From Chloroflexota bacterium (GTDB lineage: Bacteria; Chloroflexota; Anaerolineae; Anaerolineales; Villigracilaceae), in the NCBI GenBank assembly GCA_016234485.1, contig JACRBL010000046.1, positions 62,001 to 126,000 of the forward strand: DNA of 64,000 nt. The letters are read 5' to 3'. A model generated the notes under the pieces. It was not told the origin of the DNA. It made no database searches and saw only the letters and a list, made by a program, of their open reading frames with translations. The translations under genes and the position numbers were made by a program. Positions 33,429 through 41,631 of the stretch are shown here, piece after piece (position 1 is the first letter of the stretch; each line of letters begins with the position of its first letter).

Positions 33429-34871
33429 TCAACGCGCCCAGCGATACACCGCCATGTTTTCCCCGCCCAACAGGGGAGCATACTTCGCGTTCGTGATAAA
33501 CGCCATTTCCGAACGCCCCGCCAACGTCGGGTAAAGCCGCGGGAACGCGATGAAATATTCCACGCCACGCTGGTTAAGATAATCAGTCAGTTGTGCCTCA
33601 TCACGCAAAAACGGAATCACCTCCGGCGAAACCAGCCCCGCAAGGTCAATCAACTCGTGATGATCGAAATACCCCAGCGCGCCGATATCGTGTGCGGCGA
33701 TCAACGCCTCGGGCGGGATGTTCGCGTCCACCCATTTGGCAGTGTCCACCATCTCTGATTCAATGAATGCAACGTCCAACGCGTAGGACCTCGCCCCCAG
33801 CCCGACAAACCCCAGCGTGACCAACGCGATGACGCCCGCCCACCCCACTCGCATCAACCCGACCATTGGGCGGGCCGCGGCCAGCGCGAACGTTCGCGCC
33901 ACCCCAAGCAGACTCCAGAAAAAGAGAATCGGCATGGCAGGGATGAGGTAACGTCCGTGCTGATAGGGAGGCAGGCGCAGCGCGTAGATCAACACAAAGC
34001 CCGCCAGCCAGGTCATCCCCGCCAGCGTCCCCCAATCGCGCGCACGGATGGATTTGACCAACCAAATGACCGCGCCAGGAAAAATGACAAAGGAAGGACC
34101 TGTCAGCAATTGCACAAAACTTAAGCCGAGTTTTTCCACCAATGGCTTGGCCTGCCAAACGCCATACTCGGCCTGTTTTGCATAAAATGTATTCGGGAAC
34201 GGATTGCCCGACAACATTAAATTGAACAGCAAATACAAGCCAAACAAAAATCCGAAGCCGATCACAAAACGCACGAGCAAAGACGCGGGCTTGGGACGCA
34301 GGGCCAGAGTCAACGCGGCGGGGCCGAGCAGGGTCAAACCGTCGGGGCGGACCCAGACCGCCAGAGCCGCGAGCAGGCCCAAAGTCAAGGGGCGAGGCGA
34401 AGGTTCGTTGAGGAGGAACAGGATCATCGTCACGAGCGTGGCGTGAAGCAGGGTCTCCATCCCCGACCCAGAGGCCCAAACGAGATGCCACTCGAAGGCG
34501 AAGAAGAGTCCAATGAGCGGAAGGCGCGGACGGTAGGAGGTCAGGAAGCGGCGCGCTGAAAATTCAGCCAGGGAGGAAAGGAGGAAGAGGAGCGCGGCCC
34601 CAAGGAGGTACGACCAAACGTATGGCGCGAGGCGGAGGAGAAAACCGATGGCGAGCAGAACCGACCAAAGCGGAGAGGTGGAGCCAGCGGACGGCACGCC
34701 AGGGAGAAATGCCCATTCGCCGCGCAGGGCCAGGTTGCGCGCATAGGTAAAATGAATCCATGAATCGTCGAGGGGGAAGCCGACGCGGAAGGTGAGCGCG
34801 CTGGCCGCGAGGTAGATGCACAGGCTGAGGACGGACGCGGCCGCCAGCGTGAGGAGGTCGCGGCGATTCAT
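33429..34871 (-). CDS. Polytopic glycosyltransferase-like membrane protein (GT39-like style)
   Basis: A 480-aa integral membrane protein with about ten helices and an extracytoplasmic C-terminal part. The first loop has FPLDDSWIHFTYARNLALRGEW: the acidic DDSW motif in the first loop is the mark of the GT-C superfamily, where it binds lipid-linked sugar. The C-terminal segment (ANIPPEALIAAHDIGALGYF) resembles dolichyl-phosphate-mannose-type enzymes. ATG two bases after the upstream stop (TGAAATG), so it is translationally coupled. Longer frames upstream are shadow. Confidence 0.78.
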   Translation of the reverse strand: MNRRDLLTLAAASVLSLCIYLAASALTFRVGFPLDDSWIHFTYARNLALRGEWAFLPGVPSAGSTSPLWSVLLAIGFLLRLAPYVWSYLLGAALLFLLSSLAEFSARRFLTSYRPRLPLIGLFFAFEWHLVWASGSGMETLLHATLVTMILFLLNEPSPRPLTLGLLAALAVWVRPDGLTLLGPAALTLALRPKPASLLVRFVIGFGFLFGLYLLFNLMLSGNPFPNTFYAKQAEYGVWQAKPLVEKLGLSFVQLLTGPSFVIFPGAVIWLVKSIRARDWGTLAGMTWLAGFVLIYALRLPPYQHGRYLIPAMPILFFWSLLGVARTFALAAARPMVGLMRVGWAGVIALVTLGFVGLGARSYALDVAFIESEMVDTAKWVDANIPPEALIAAHDIGALGYFDHHELIDLAGLVSPEVIPFLRDEAQLTDYLNQRGVEYFIAFPRLYPTLAGRSEMAFITNAKYAPLLGGENMAVYRWAR

Positions 34872-34872
34872 T

Positions 34873-36486
34873 TCAACGGATGATTTCGTAGACGCGGTTG
34901 CCATCAGTTTCTCCGAGATAGCGGAATGTGGGAAATTGATATGGATTGTCGTAAAGTTCGCGCAGTTGACCCGAGGCGCCTTCGGGTTCGAGGACGAGGT
35001 AACGGGCGTTATATTTCGCCGCGACCAAGAGGACAGAGGGAATACCGCTGGTTGGAATGGCAATCGCGACGCGGCCCGTGACGATGTGATAACCAGGCGG
35101 GTTGCGCGCGATGACAATCGCTTCGGGCGGCGCGCCATTTTCGACGAGGAAGGATTCCACTTGAACGTAATGTCCGTCTTCGCGCTCCCAGCCTGGGAGG
35201 ACGCGCATGGCAAGGACGACGAGGGTCATCAAAATGGAAATGCCGACCAGTGCGCCGCGAAATATGACGAAGGCGCGGTCATCAAGCCAGCCGCGGTGAC
35301 GGATGGCCGCGACGGTTTTTTCGAGGCCGATGGGCGCGAGGACCCACCACATCGGTTGGAGAGCCGCGCCAGAGTGGAAGAACGCGCCACGCGGTCCCGC
35401 GAACGGAAACACGATCGTCATCGCGACGAGGAGCAAAATCCACGCGAACGCGGCAAATCGGACGCGCACGTCGCGGCGGAGAGACCACATGCCGACGAGA
35501 ATGAACGGGAAGAGGAAAATGCCTCCCTGCGCGCCGAACGCGTTGAGCAGGTTGATCCGCAACGCGTCGAGGCGGGCTTGCAAGATCGCGTCCCAGCCCG
35601 AGGCGAGCCAGGATTGGAGAGTCAGTTGTGAGGCGGGGAAGGCGAAGGTGTCGTTGTAACTGGTGAGCCAGAGGGCGCGGGAACCGCCAGGAGCCATGAG
35701 CGAGCCGAAGACTTGGAGGTTGCGCGCGTACCAGGGGGAGGCGAGGAGGAGGAAGGCAAGCAGAATGCAGAAGGCAGAAAGCAGGAGGCGCGGGGCGCGG
35801 GATAGAAGATGCGAGATAGGAGATGCGGAGTGCGTATTGCGTACTTCGTATTCCGTGTCTACCTGTTTACCTGTCCACCAAATCGCTACAAAGAATGAAA
35901 GCCCCAACCAAAGCAATCCATCGGAACGGGCAAGCGCCGCGAGGGCTGAAATAGATCCAAAACCGAAGAACACGATGTAAGGTTTTCTTGCATCGGGCAG
36001 AGAGGAAAGAAGCAGGAAAAAAGAGATGCCGAGAAGCATATAAATCCCGTAGTTATCCGTGACGGGAAGGAAGGGGGCGTAGAAGATGGGGAAGCAGGCT
36101 AGAAGTCCAGAAAGGAGCGAGGAGGCGCGGTTGGAGGTGACGCGAAAGGCGAGGACAGACGTCAACGGGGGAACGAGGGCGGCGAGCAGGATGAATCCGA
36201 GGCGGGCCGCGGCGAAGGTGGACTCTCCCGTCAACCACATGCTGAGCGCGGCGAGGATGGACGCGAGCGGAAGCCAGTAGGCGTGCGAGGGCGTCGGGAC
36301 GGATGATGGGTCGGCGAGATAATTCCAGAGGTAGGGTTCGTTGAAGCCGTTCCCGCGGACAAGTTGAAGACCGCCGCCAAAGTAATAATCCGCGTCCATG
36401 TAGCCAGGCAGGGATTGGAACTGCGCGATGGCGAAGAGGACGAGGAGGCTGATGATGAAGAGGAGGAGAAGGTCGCGTCGGTTCAT
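34873..36486 (-). CDS. Polytopic GT-C-like membrane protein with inserted repeat
   Basis: A 537-aa membrane protein with about eleven helices. The first loop has YMDADYYFGGGLQLVRG with the acidic pair of GT-C enzymes. Its N-terminus (MNRRDLLLLFIISLLV) is like that of its downstream neighbour, suggesting tandem paralogues. Residues around 228-250 (DTEYEVRNTHSASPISHLL) are encoded by a word-type repeat (GCGTATTGCGTACTTCGTATTCCG region) inserted in frame in a cytosolic loop. The ATG overlaps the stop of the GT87-like gene by 4 nt. Role: probably lipid-linked sugar transfer; substrate unknown. Confidence 0.77.
   Translation of the reverse strand: MNRRDLLLLFIISLLVLFAIAQFQSLPGYMDADYYFGGGLQLVRGNGFNEPYLWNYLADPSSVPTPSHAYWLPLASILAALSMWLTGESTFAAARLGFILLAALVPPLTSVLAFRVTSNRASSLLSGLLACFPIFYAPFLPVTDNYGIYMLLGISFFLLLSSLPDARKPYIVFFGFGSISALAALARSDGLLWLGLSFFVAIWWTGKQVDTEYEVRNTHSASPISHLLSRAPRLLLSAFCILLAFLLLASPWYARNLQVFGSLMAPGGSRALWLTSYNDTFAFPASQLTLQSWLASGWDAILQARLDALRINLLNAFGAQGGIFLFPFILVGMWSLRRDVRVRFAAFAWILLLVAMTIVFPFAGPRGAFFHSGAALQPMWWVLAPIGLEKTVAAIRHRGWLDDRAFVIFRGALVGISILMTLVVLAMRVLPGWEREDGHYVQVESFLVENGAPPEAIVIARNPPGYHIVTGRVAIAIPTSGIPSVLLVAAKYNARYLVLEPEGASGQLRELYDNPYQFPTFRYLGETDGNRVYEIIR
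35775..35872. repeat. Word-type repeat inserted in a coding region
   Basis: Successive near-repeats GCAGAAGGCAGAAAGCAG and GCGTATTGCGTACTTCGTATTCCG (both strands of the same type as 59467-59514) lie in frame within the membrane protein gene. Confidence 0.6.
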
Positions 36487-37811
36487 TTTTGCAACTCTCT
36501 CCTTACGCCATCCAGCCACGTCATCGGCGGACGGATGACGTACCAGCGAATCCAGTAGAGGCCGATGATGACGAGGAGCGGCGGGAGGAGGAAGGTCAGG
36601 CCGTCGGCGAGGAGGGGCGAGGAGATTGGCGAGAGTTGCAGGGCAAGAGGCAGGATAAAGAATGAGATCAGAATCAGCGAAAGGATGAGGTAGGGATATT
36701 TTTTCCAGCGTTCCCAGGCGAAGGGCAAAATGAAAGCAAAGGAAAAAACCAACGGCGCGAGATTGGCGAAGGTGTTGGAAAATCCGAGCAGAGGAGCGAC
36801 GGCAAACGCGAGCGCGAACGACCAGGCCACGCGGCGGAAGTCTTTGCCACGCAGGGCGCTGAACCATTCCAGGATGAGGATGAGGAGCAAAATGGAAATC
36901 GCCAGAAGCAAAATGCCGTTTGGCAAATCGGGAAACCAACTCGAAAGGAAGCGCGCGGGGGTGAAAAAGTCGTCGGCGCGCCAGTTGGATGCGACCGCGC
37001 GCGCGTAAGGCCAGAACCAATCGGGATAGAGCAGGAAGCCGATCGCGCCCAGCACGAACCACGTCATGCCGATGCTGATGAAGACGCGCGAGCGGCGGGC
37101 AACGAGCGCGGCCAGGATCAACAGAACCCAGGGCAGGAGAGTCGCTTCCCATTTTAGGGCGGAGATGGCAAGCAGAAAGCCAGCCAACTCGTCGTTGAAG
37201 TCGCGCATGGCAAACAAAGCGCCGATCAGGATGAGAGCGAGCAAAATGGAAAACGAGCCATCGAGCAACGCCGCGCCCGCGTAGAACCAGGTCAACGCGA
37301 AAGCGAGGAGAAGGATCGAGAACCAGCGACGCGGCTCCCAGTCCGCGAGGCGAAGCGAGAAGTAGGCGAGCAGGCCGAGTCCAAATTCGGAGAGGGTCAT
37401 CCAGAGGGCGCGCATCCAGAGAGTCCACGAGGCATCTGGAATGGGCATGGAAATTTGAATCGGAAATAAAGACAGGAATCCCAAAAATAATTGGTAAAGA
37501 AAAAGCGGCAGGACGTAAACGAGGAGCAGAGGAAACGGAATATCGAGCGCGTAGGGAAACTCGGCCTCGCGGGCGGCGCGTTCGTAGACGAGGCGTTGCG
37601 TCTGTTGCGAAACGATTTCGCCGTATGGGTCGGCAGATTGAAAGAGGAAGGCGCGGGCGCCGTTCCAAGCGGGGAGGAAATCCGCGCCCGCGCCGAATTG
37701 GCGCGCGAGAAACCAATTGGCCGCGACCAACCCTGCGACGAGGAAGATCGCCAGCAGAGTCAGCGCGAGCATGGTTTGAAAATCGCGGAAGGATGTTTTG
37801 GGACGGTTCAC
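36483..37811 (-). CDS. GT87-like (DUF2029) polytopic glycosyltransferase
   Basis: A 442-aa membrane protein with about twelve helices. The first large loop ADFLPAWNGARAFLFQSADPYG has the Asp of the GT87 family, which includes mycobacterial polyprenyl-phosphate-mannose-dependent mannosyltransferases. The family uses lipid-linked sugars on the outer face of the membrane. It is first in the three-gene membrane cluster; a 65-aa GNAT remnant overlaps its start codon. Confidence 0.82.
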   Translation of the reverse strand: MNRPKTSFRDFQTMLALTLLAIFLVAGLVAANWFLARQFGAGADFLPAWNGARAFLFQSADPYGEIVSQQTQRLVYERAAREAEFPYALDIPFPLLLVYVLPLFLYQLFLGFLSLFPIQISMPIPDASWTLWMRALWMTLSEFGLGLLAYFSLRLADWEPRRWFSILLLAFALTWFYAGAALLDGSFSILLALILIGALFAMRDFNDELAGFLLAISALKWEATLLPWVLLILAALVARRSRVFISIGMTWFVLGAIGFLLYPDWFWPYARAVASNWRADDFFTPARFLSSWFPDLPNGILLLAISILLLILILEWFSALRGKDFRRVAWSFALAFAVAPLLGFSNTFANLAPLVFSFAFILPFAWERWKKYPYLILSLILISFFILPLALQLSPISSPLLADGLTFLLPPLLVIIGLYWIRWYVIRPPMTWLDGVRRELQK

Positions 37812-38005
37812 GATTTAATAGTGAAGCGAACGATGGGGCATGTGGGCGAGTTGCGGGCGACTTCCTCGAACCCCGCCTTTTGGAACGCGGCGAGAGTCCC
37901 CGTGTAGATGAAGCATCCACCGTACGCGCCGCACGAACCGAAGAGACGCTCGAAATCGGCGAAACGGTCGGGGGTGAGAGGGTGAAATGTGAGGGAGGGG
38001 AGCAT
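37808..38005 (-). pseudogene. GNAT acetyltransferase remnant with internal deletion
   Basis: A 65-aa frame whose N-terminal half (LTPDRFADFERLFGSCGAYGGC) is the start and whose C-terminal half (YTGTLAAFQKAGFEEVARNS) is the end of a GNAT subfamily of about 190 residues. The middle, with the acetyl-CoA loop, is missing and the two ends are fused in frame, so the product cannot be catalytic. It overlaps the GT87-like start by ATGA. Confidence 0.7.
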
Positions 38006-38032
38006 GAAAATTGATGAGGTTGGCGCGAACTC

Positions 38033-38097
38033 GAACGTCTCCGACGTTCAGGCTCCAAAGTCAGAGACTTTGGAGTCCATCTGCACCGTTACGGTGC
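38033..38097. repeat. Twin palindromes plus a third hairpin
   Basis: GAACGTC-TCC-GACGTTC (38033-38049), CTCCAAAGTC-AGA-GACTTTGGAG (38053-38075) and GCACCGT-T-ACGGTGC (38083-38097). The last one includes the stop codon of the lipid kinase gene. Same design as 3953-3995 and 21278-21320. Confidence 0.8.
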
Positions 38098-38991
38098 GAG
38101 AACCTTCAACCGTCCAGGCTGGATGGAATATTCCAGATCCCGAATCCACTCGGGGAAGAGTTCGCCGTCGGTGTGGGCGGGCGAGGGACGGTCGAGATGG
38201 ATCGAGATTTTGGTCGTGTGGACTTCGCGCATCCCATCCATGTAGACGTAACTCTTCTCGCCCTCGTTGAACGCACGCGGCAACGCGCCAAATAGTCCAA
38301 GGCGCGTGGCGCGATAGCCAAAGGCAATTGTCAATTTTCCGTCGGTGGGGTCGGCGTGAGGCGTCATAAAGAATCCGCCCGTGCGCCGTCCATTCCCGAC
38401 TGAGACGAGTGAAAGCGGGCCTTCAAATTCGCCGTCGTCCCACCTCACCGTTCCGTGCCATTCGGGTTTGTCCATGATCGCCCAAACCGCGGCGACCAAA
38501 TAACGCGCAATCCCCTTAATCACGTGGATACGCTCGTGCTTGGTGGTGACATAGGGTTCCAGCCCGCAGGCCGAGTTGTTGTCGAAGTAGCGGTCGTTGC
38601 ATTTGCAGAGATCAATGGCGCGAGTTTTCCCCGCCGCAATGACGCGCGCCGCGTCGTTCAAATCTGTGGACATGTTGAGGTTGAAACTGAAATCGTTGGC
38701 CGAACCCAGCGGCATGACCCCCAGCGGAACCAGCGGCGCATCCGCGGAACCAGCTGCCCGTGCCAACCCGTTGACGGCGTCGCCGATCGTGCCGTCGCCG
38801 CCCGCCGCGATGATGGGAGAGAATCCGTCCCGCACGGCCTGCTCAACGAGTTCCACCACTTGCCCCTTGCGCTCCGAGCGAACCATTTCAAAGTCCACGC
38901 CCGCGGCTTTCAGAGCGGCTTCCGCTTGCGGCCAGCGTGCTTCCGAATTCCAACGATTGGAATATGGGTTGAGAACTACTTTTGCGGTCAT
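38089..38991 (-). CDS. Diacylglycerol/lipid kinase family protein (YegS/BmrU-like)
   Basis: A 300-aa DAGK-catalytic-domain protein. It has the nucleotide motif AAGGDGTIGDAVNGL, then GVMPLGSANDFSFNL, and a C-terminal beta-sandwich with HTDGELFPEW. It probably phosphorylates a lipid such as diacylglycerol. GGAGAG precedes the ATG at 38991; the open frame upstream to 39111 includes an inverted repeat and is not family-like. Confidence 0.87.
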   Translation of the reverse strand: MTAKVVLNPYSNRWNSEARWPQAEAALKAAGVDFEMVRSERKGQVVELVEQAVRDGFSPIIAAGGDGTIGDAVNGLARAAGSADAPLVPLGVMPLGSANDFSFNLNMSTDLNDAARVIAAGKTRAIDLCKCNDRYFDNNSACGLEPYVTTKHERIHVIKGIARYLVAAVWAIMDKPEWHGTVRWDDGEFEGPLSLVSVGNGRRTGGFFMTPHADPTDGKLTIAFGYRATRLGLFGALPRAFNEGEKSYVYMDGMREVHTTKISIHLDRPSPAHTDGELFPEWIRDLEYSIQPGRLKVLAP

Positions 38992-39008
38992 CGGCTCTCC
39001 GATCTGGA

Positions 39009-39061
39009 AGTGCGTCGCACCTACCCCGACAGATTCATCCGCCTGGAGGGTGCGACGCACT
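39009..39061. repeat. 13-bp inverted repeat at a gene end
   Basis: AGTGCGTCGCACC (39009-39021) and GGTGCGACGCACT (39049-39061) flank the stop of the EamA gene; the last codons of that gene are encoded by the right arm. Confidence 0.7.
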
Positions 39062-39925
39062 GATTGTACCCGAAGTCCATTCCTTGAATTGCGAGAGAAC
39101 CACGGCGGCAAAGATCAGCGCGCATCCAACAATTTGAATCGGCGCAAGAAATTCGTCCAGTAGAAGCCATCCCGCCAGCACCGCGAAGACCGATTCGAGG
39201 CTGAGGATCAGCGCGGCGTCCGCGGGAGGCGTGTGTCGTTGCGCCCAAATCTGAAGCGTGTAGCACAGTCCCAGCGAGAAGAGCGCGGTGTAGGCGATGG
39301 CCGCCGCCAGCGACCAATTGAGCGGCAGGGATTTCTCCACGAACAGGCCAACGACGAGATTGAGAAGCCCGCAGACGATGAGTTGTCCGACCGAGAAGGA
39401 TTTGGCTTCGAACTGCGCGGCGAACTTTCCCAGCACGACGACGTGGAACGCCCAAAACAGCGCGCTGACCAACTCCAGCGCGTCGCCCGCGCGGACCTCG
39501 AAGCGGCCACCCGTTGAGAGGAGGTACGCGCCGCCGACGGCCATCCCCACCGCCGCGAGCGCCAGCCAGTGGAGTCTTTCGCGCCATCCGATGAACAAAA
39601 CGATCGGCACGAGAACCACATACAGCGCCGTGATGAATCCCGCGTTGCCCGCGGTGGTGTAAACCACGCCGACTTGTTGCAACGCGCTGCCGATGAAGAG
39701 AATGAAGCCCGCGATGAACATCCACTTGTATTGTGCGCGGGGCAATCGGTAAGGCGGATTGCCAATCCGCCCCACGAAAGGAAGAACCACCAACGCCGCC
39801 AGTAAATAGCGGACGCCATTAAATAAATACACGCTTCCCATCTGCCCCGCGACGCGCTGGGCAACGAAGGCGGATCCCCAAATGATGGAGACGAGGAGGA
39901 GGGTAAGGTCGGCTTTGAGGCGCAT
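39035..39925 (-). CDS. EamA/DMT family transporter
   Basis: A 296-aa ten-helix transporter with two EamA repeats (LLVSIIWGSAFVAQRVAG at the start; LILSLESVFAVLAGWLLLDE in the second). DMT members export or import small metabolites or amino acids. The C-terminal residues ISASHPPGG derive from an inverted repeat rather than from the family. It is divergent from the radical SAM gene. Confidence 0.88.
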   Translation of the reverse strand: MRLKADLTLLLVSIIWGSAFVAQRVAGQMGSVYLFNGVRYLLAALVVLPFVGRIGNPPYRLPRAQYKWMFIAGFILFIGSALQQVGVVYTTAGNAGFITALYVVLVPIVLFIGWRERLHWLALAAVGMAVGGAYLLSTGGRFEVRAGDALELVSALFWAFHVVVLGKFAAQFEAKSFSVGQLIVCGLLNLVVGLFVEKSLPLNWSLAAAIAYTALFSLGLCYTLQIWAQRHTPPADAALILSLESVFAVLAGWLLLDEFLAPIQIVGCALIFAAVVLSQFKEWTSGTISASHPPGG

Positions 39926-40044
39926 GGGAATCCAGAGAGCAGTGAGTAGAGAACAGAGAGTGGTGGATAAAAGATGAATCTCGAAGTGTTACAATTGCGG
40001 CCATCTTACCAATTACCAATCCACCAATTTATCAATACCAAAAA
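39926..40044. repeat. Divergent spacer of word-type repeats
   Basis: Contains GAGAGCAGTGAGTAGAGAACAGAGAG (in part) and ACCAATTACCAATCCACCAATTTATCAATACC (in part). These are quasi-periodic words with no clear promoter or coding content. Confidence 0.5.
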
Positions 40045-41109
40045 ATGTACAGTCTAACCGAAATTACCGATCATCCCGAAGAGTTCCGCGAGACCGTTTT
40101 ACATTCGCGTCCGTTCCGTCCATTGTACGCGAAAATCAAGGTAATTTACGGTTGCAATCTCAAGTGCGAAATGTGCAACCACTGGCGCGAGTCACGCGGG
40201 CTGGCGATGAAGACCGAGAAATTCAAAGAGATCATCAGCGACCTGGCCGAACTCGGATGCCGCAAAGTCCACTTCACGGGCGGCGAACCGATGCTGCGCG
40301 GCGACATTCCTGAATTGACCGCGCATGCGCATGGACTCGGCATCCGCGTCTGCATGACCAGCAATGGGACGTTGATAGACAAAGTAAAGGCGAAGGCGCT
40401 GGTCGAGGCGGGGTTGCGCGGCATCAATATTTCGATTGACTCGCCCATCCGAAAGATTCACGAAAAAATCCGCGGCATCGAAGGCTCGTGGAAGTTAACC
40501 ACGCGCGCCGTGGAGTATTTCCGCAAGTACGCGCGCAAGGGGAAAATAGGTATCCGCATCAACACCGTCGTCAGCCGCGAGAATTTCGACACACTCGAAA
40601 CGCTTCCCGATGTGGCGCACGCCTTGGGCGCGGACGGAATCAACCTGATCCCCGTGGACGATCATTGCGGCGAACACCTGTCCCTGCGAAAGAAGGACAT
40701 CGCCTTCTTCAACGAGTCTATCGCGCCGAAAATCGCGGCTCGGGCAATGGAGTTGGGACTGATCGTTTCAGAGGAGGACGCGTTCCCGTTTGGGCATGAC
40801 GCGGCCGAAGTCCGCTTGGCGCGAGCGGGACGATACGCGCTCGGCTACTACAAGTCGCATCCCTGCTACGCGCCGTGGACGCACACGCTCATTGACCACA
40901 AGGGGATGGTCTACGTCTGCTGTATGACGCGCGACCAGATTCCGCCGCTGGGCGACCTGAAAACGTCAACGTTCAAAGAGGTTTGGGAGGGGAGCGCATA
41001 TCAGCGCATCCGCCTGCAAATGCATCCGCCCACCCTGCCGATGTGCCAGCGCTGTGACGATTTTATTGATGAGAATAAAAAGATTTGGGATGCGATCGGG
41101 CCGTATTAG
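40045..41109 (+). CDS. Radical SAM enzyme with SPASM-like domain
   Basis: A 354-aa radical SAM protein. The cluster motif is CNLKCEMC (CX3CX2C) near residue 36, GGEPMLRGD follows, and the C-terminal auxiliary region has CYAPW, YVCCMTRD and MCQRCDD, fitting a SPASM or twitch Fe-S domain. Such enzymes modify peptides or sugars or serve cofactor pathways. No small precursor-peptide gene is visible nearby, so a RiPP role is not supported. A neighbouring GT4 cluster suggests cell-surface modification, as inference. Confidence 0.88.
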   Translation: MYSLTEITDHPEEFRETVLHSRPFRPLYAKIKVIYGCNLKCEMCNHWRESRGLAMKTEKFKEIISDLAELGCRKVHFTGGEPMLRGDIPELTAHAHGLGIRVCMTSNGTLIDKVKAKALVEAGLRGINISIDSPIRKIHEKIRGIEGSWKLTTRAVEYFRKYARKGKIGIRINTVVSRENFDTLETLPDVAHALGADGINLIPVDDHCGEHLSLRKKDIAFFNESIAPKIAARAMELGLIVSEEDAFPFGHDAAEVRLARAGRYALGYYKSHPCYAPWTHTLIDHKGMVYVCCMTRDQIPPLGDLKTSTFKEVWEGSAYQRIRLQMHPPTLPMCQRCDDFIDENKKIWDAIGPY

Positions 41110-41117
41110 CGTTTGCC

Positions 41118-41206
41118 CGTCATTGCGAGGGTGATCTCCCCGAAGCAATCCCCTGCTGATAAAAGGAGATTGCTTCGTCGGGAAGATCACCCTCCTCGCA
41201 ATGACG
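41118..41206. mobile_element. MITE-like palindromic element, copy 3
   Basis: CGTCATTGCGAGGGTGATC... GATCACCCTCCTCGCAATGACG, a long inverted repeat of the family at 2745-2874. It lies between convergent genes, without the outer CTACCGTACA ends. Confidence 0.8.
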
Positions 41207-41213
41207 AAAAATG

Positions 41214-41498
41214 TTAACTCAAATCCGAAAACATATCGCCCGCGGAGTCATCGCTGTCGAAAGTCGAAGCGCGATTGAAGGTTTCAATATCCGCCTGCGA
41301 AAACGTCGCGGCGGTCAGCGGCAACGCAATCGGCAGGTCGAGTCCCTGCTGATCGGCGAGACAAATTTTGCCCTGGGGCGAATCCACTAAATGCTCCTCG
41401 CAGAATCCGCGCCCGCACTTACTACACTTCCCCAACGCGGGATGATCACAACGATGCGGCACGAGATAACCGATAATCATTTCGCATTGTTCAGCCAT
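41214..41498 (-). CDS. Small zinc-finger (B-box-like) protein
   Basis: A 94-aa protein. Residues 14-50 hold a cross-brace type zinc set (HRCDHP, KCSKCGRGFCEEH, GKICL); the rest is acidic and flexible (DSDDSAGDMFSDLS). The longer frame to 41672 runs through a MITE-like element, so I start at the ATG at 41498. No family function is known to me; the zinc set suggests a protein- or RNA-binding adaptor. Confidence 0.7.
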   Translation of the reverse strand: MAEQCEMIIGYLVPHRCDHPALGKCSKCGRGFCEEHLVDSPQGKICLADQQGLDLPIALPLTAATFSQADIETFNRASTFDSDDSAGDMFSDLS

Positions 41499-41511
41499 TG
41501 AGTTTTCCTCT

Positions 41512-41618
41512 GTCATTGCGAGCGAAGCGAAGCAATCCCCTCCGCGTACAAGGAGATTGCTTCGTCGCACACCTGCCCTGGCGGGCGGTGCCAGGGACAA
41601 ACGCTCCTCGCAATGACG
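41512..41618. mobile_element. MITE-like palindromic element, copy 4, with nested hairpin
   Basis: Starts GTCATTGCGAGCGAAGCG and ends CTCCTCGCAATGACG. A 35-nt segment between (CCCTGGC...GCCAGGG) is itself palindromic and related to the insert in the copy at 58373-58540 (both have GCAGGTGTG in one orientation). Confidence 0.75.
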
Positions 41619-41624
41619 TAAAAT
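41619..41624 (+). promoter_or_regulatory. -10-like box at the gene start
   Basis: TAAAAT ends 7 nt before the ATG at 41632 and abuts the MITE-like element, so the element edge may supply the promoter. No ribosome site is visible. Confidence 0.4.
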
Positions 41625-41631
41625 AAAGATT

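Noticed and set aside
34873..38058. A single 1,061-aa minus-strand frame
   Set aside because: Only the part from the ATG at 36486 has membrane-protein features; the rest is an out-of-frame shadow of the GT87-like gene (36483-37811) and the GNAT remnant.
40045..41109. RiPP maturase with precursor peptide
   Set aside because: No small Cys- or Gly-rich frame with a leader-like N-terminus was found next to the radical SAM gene.
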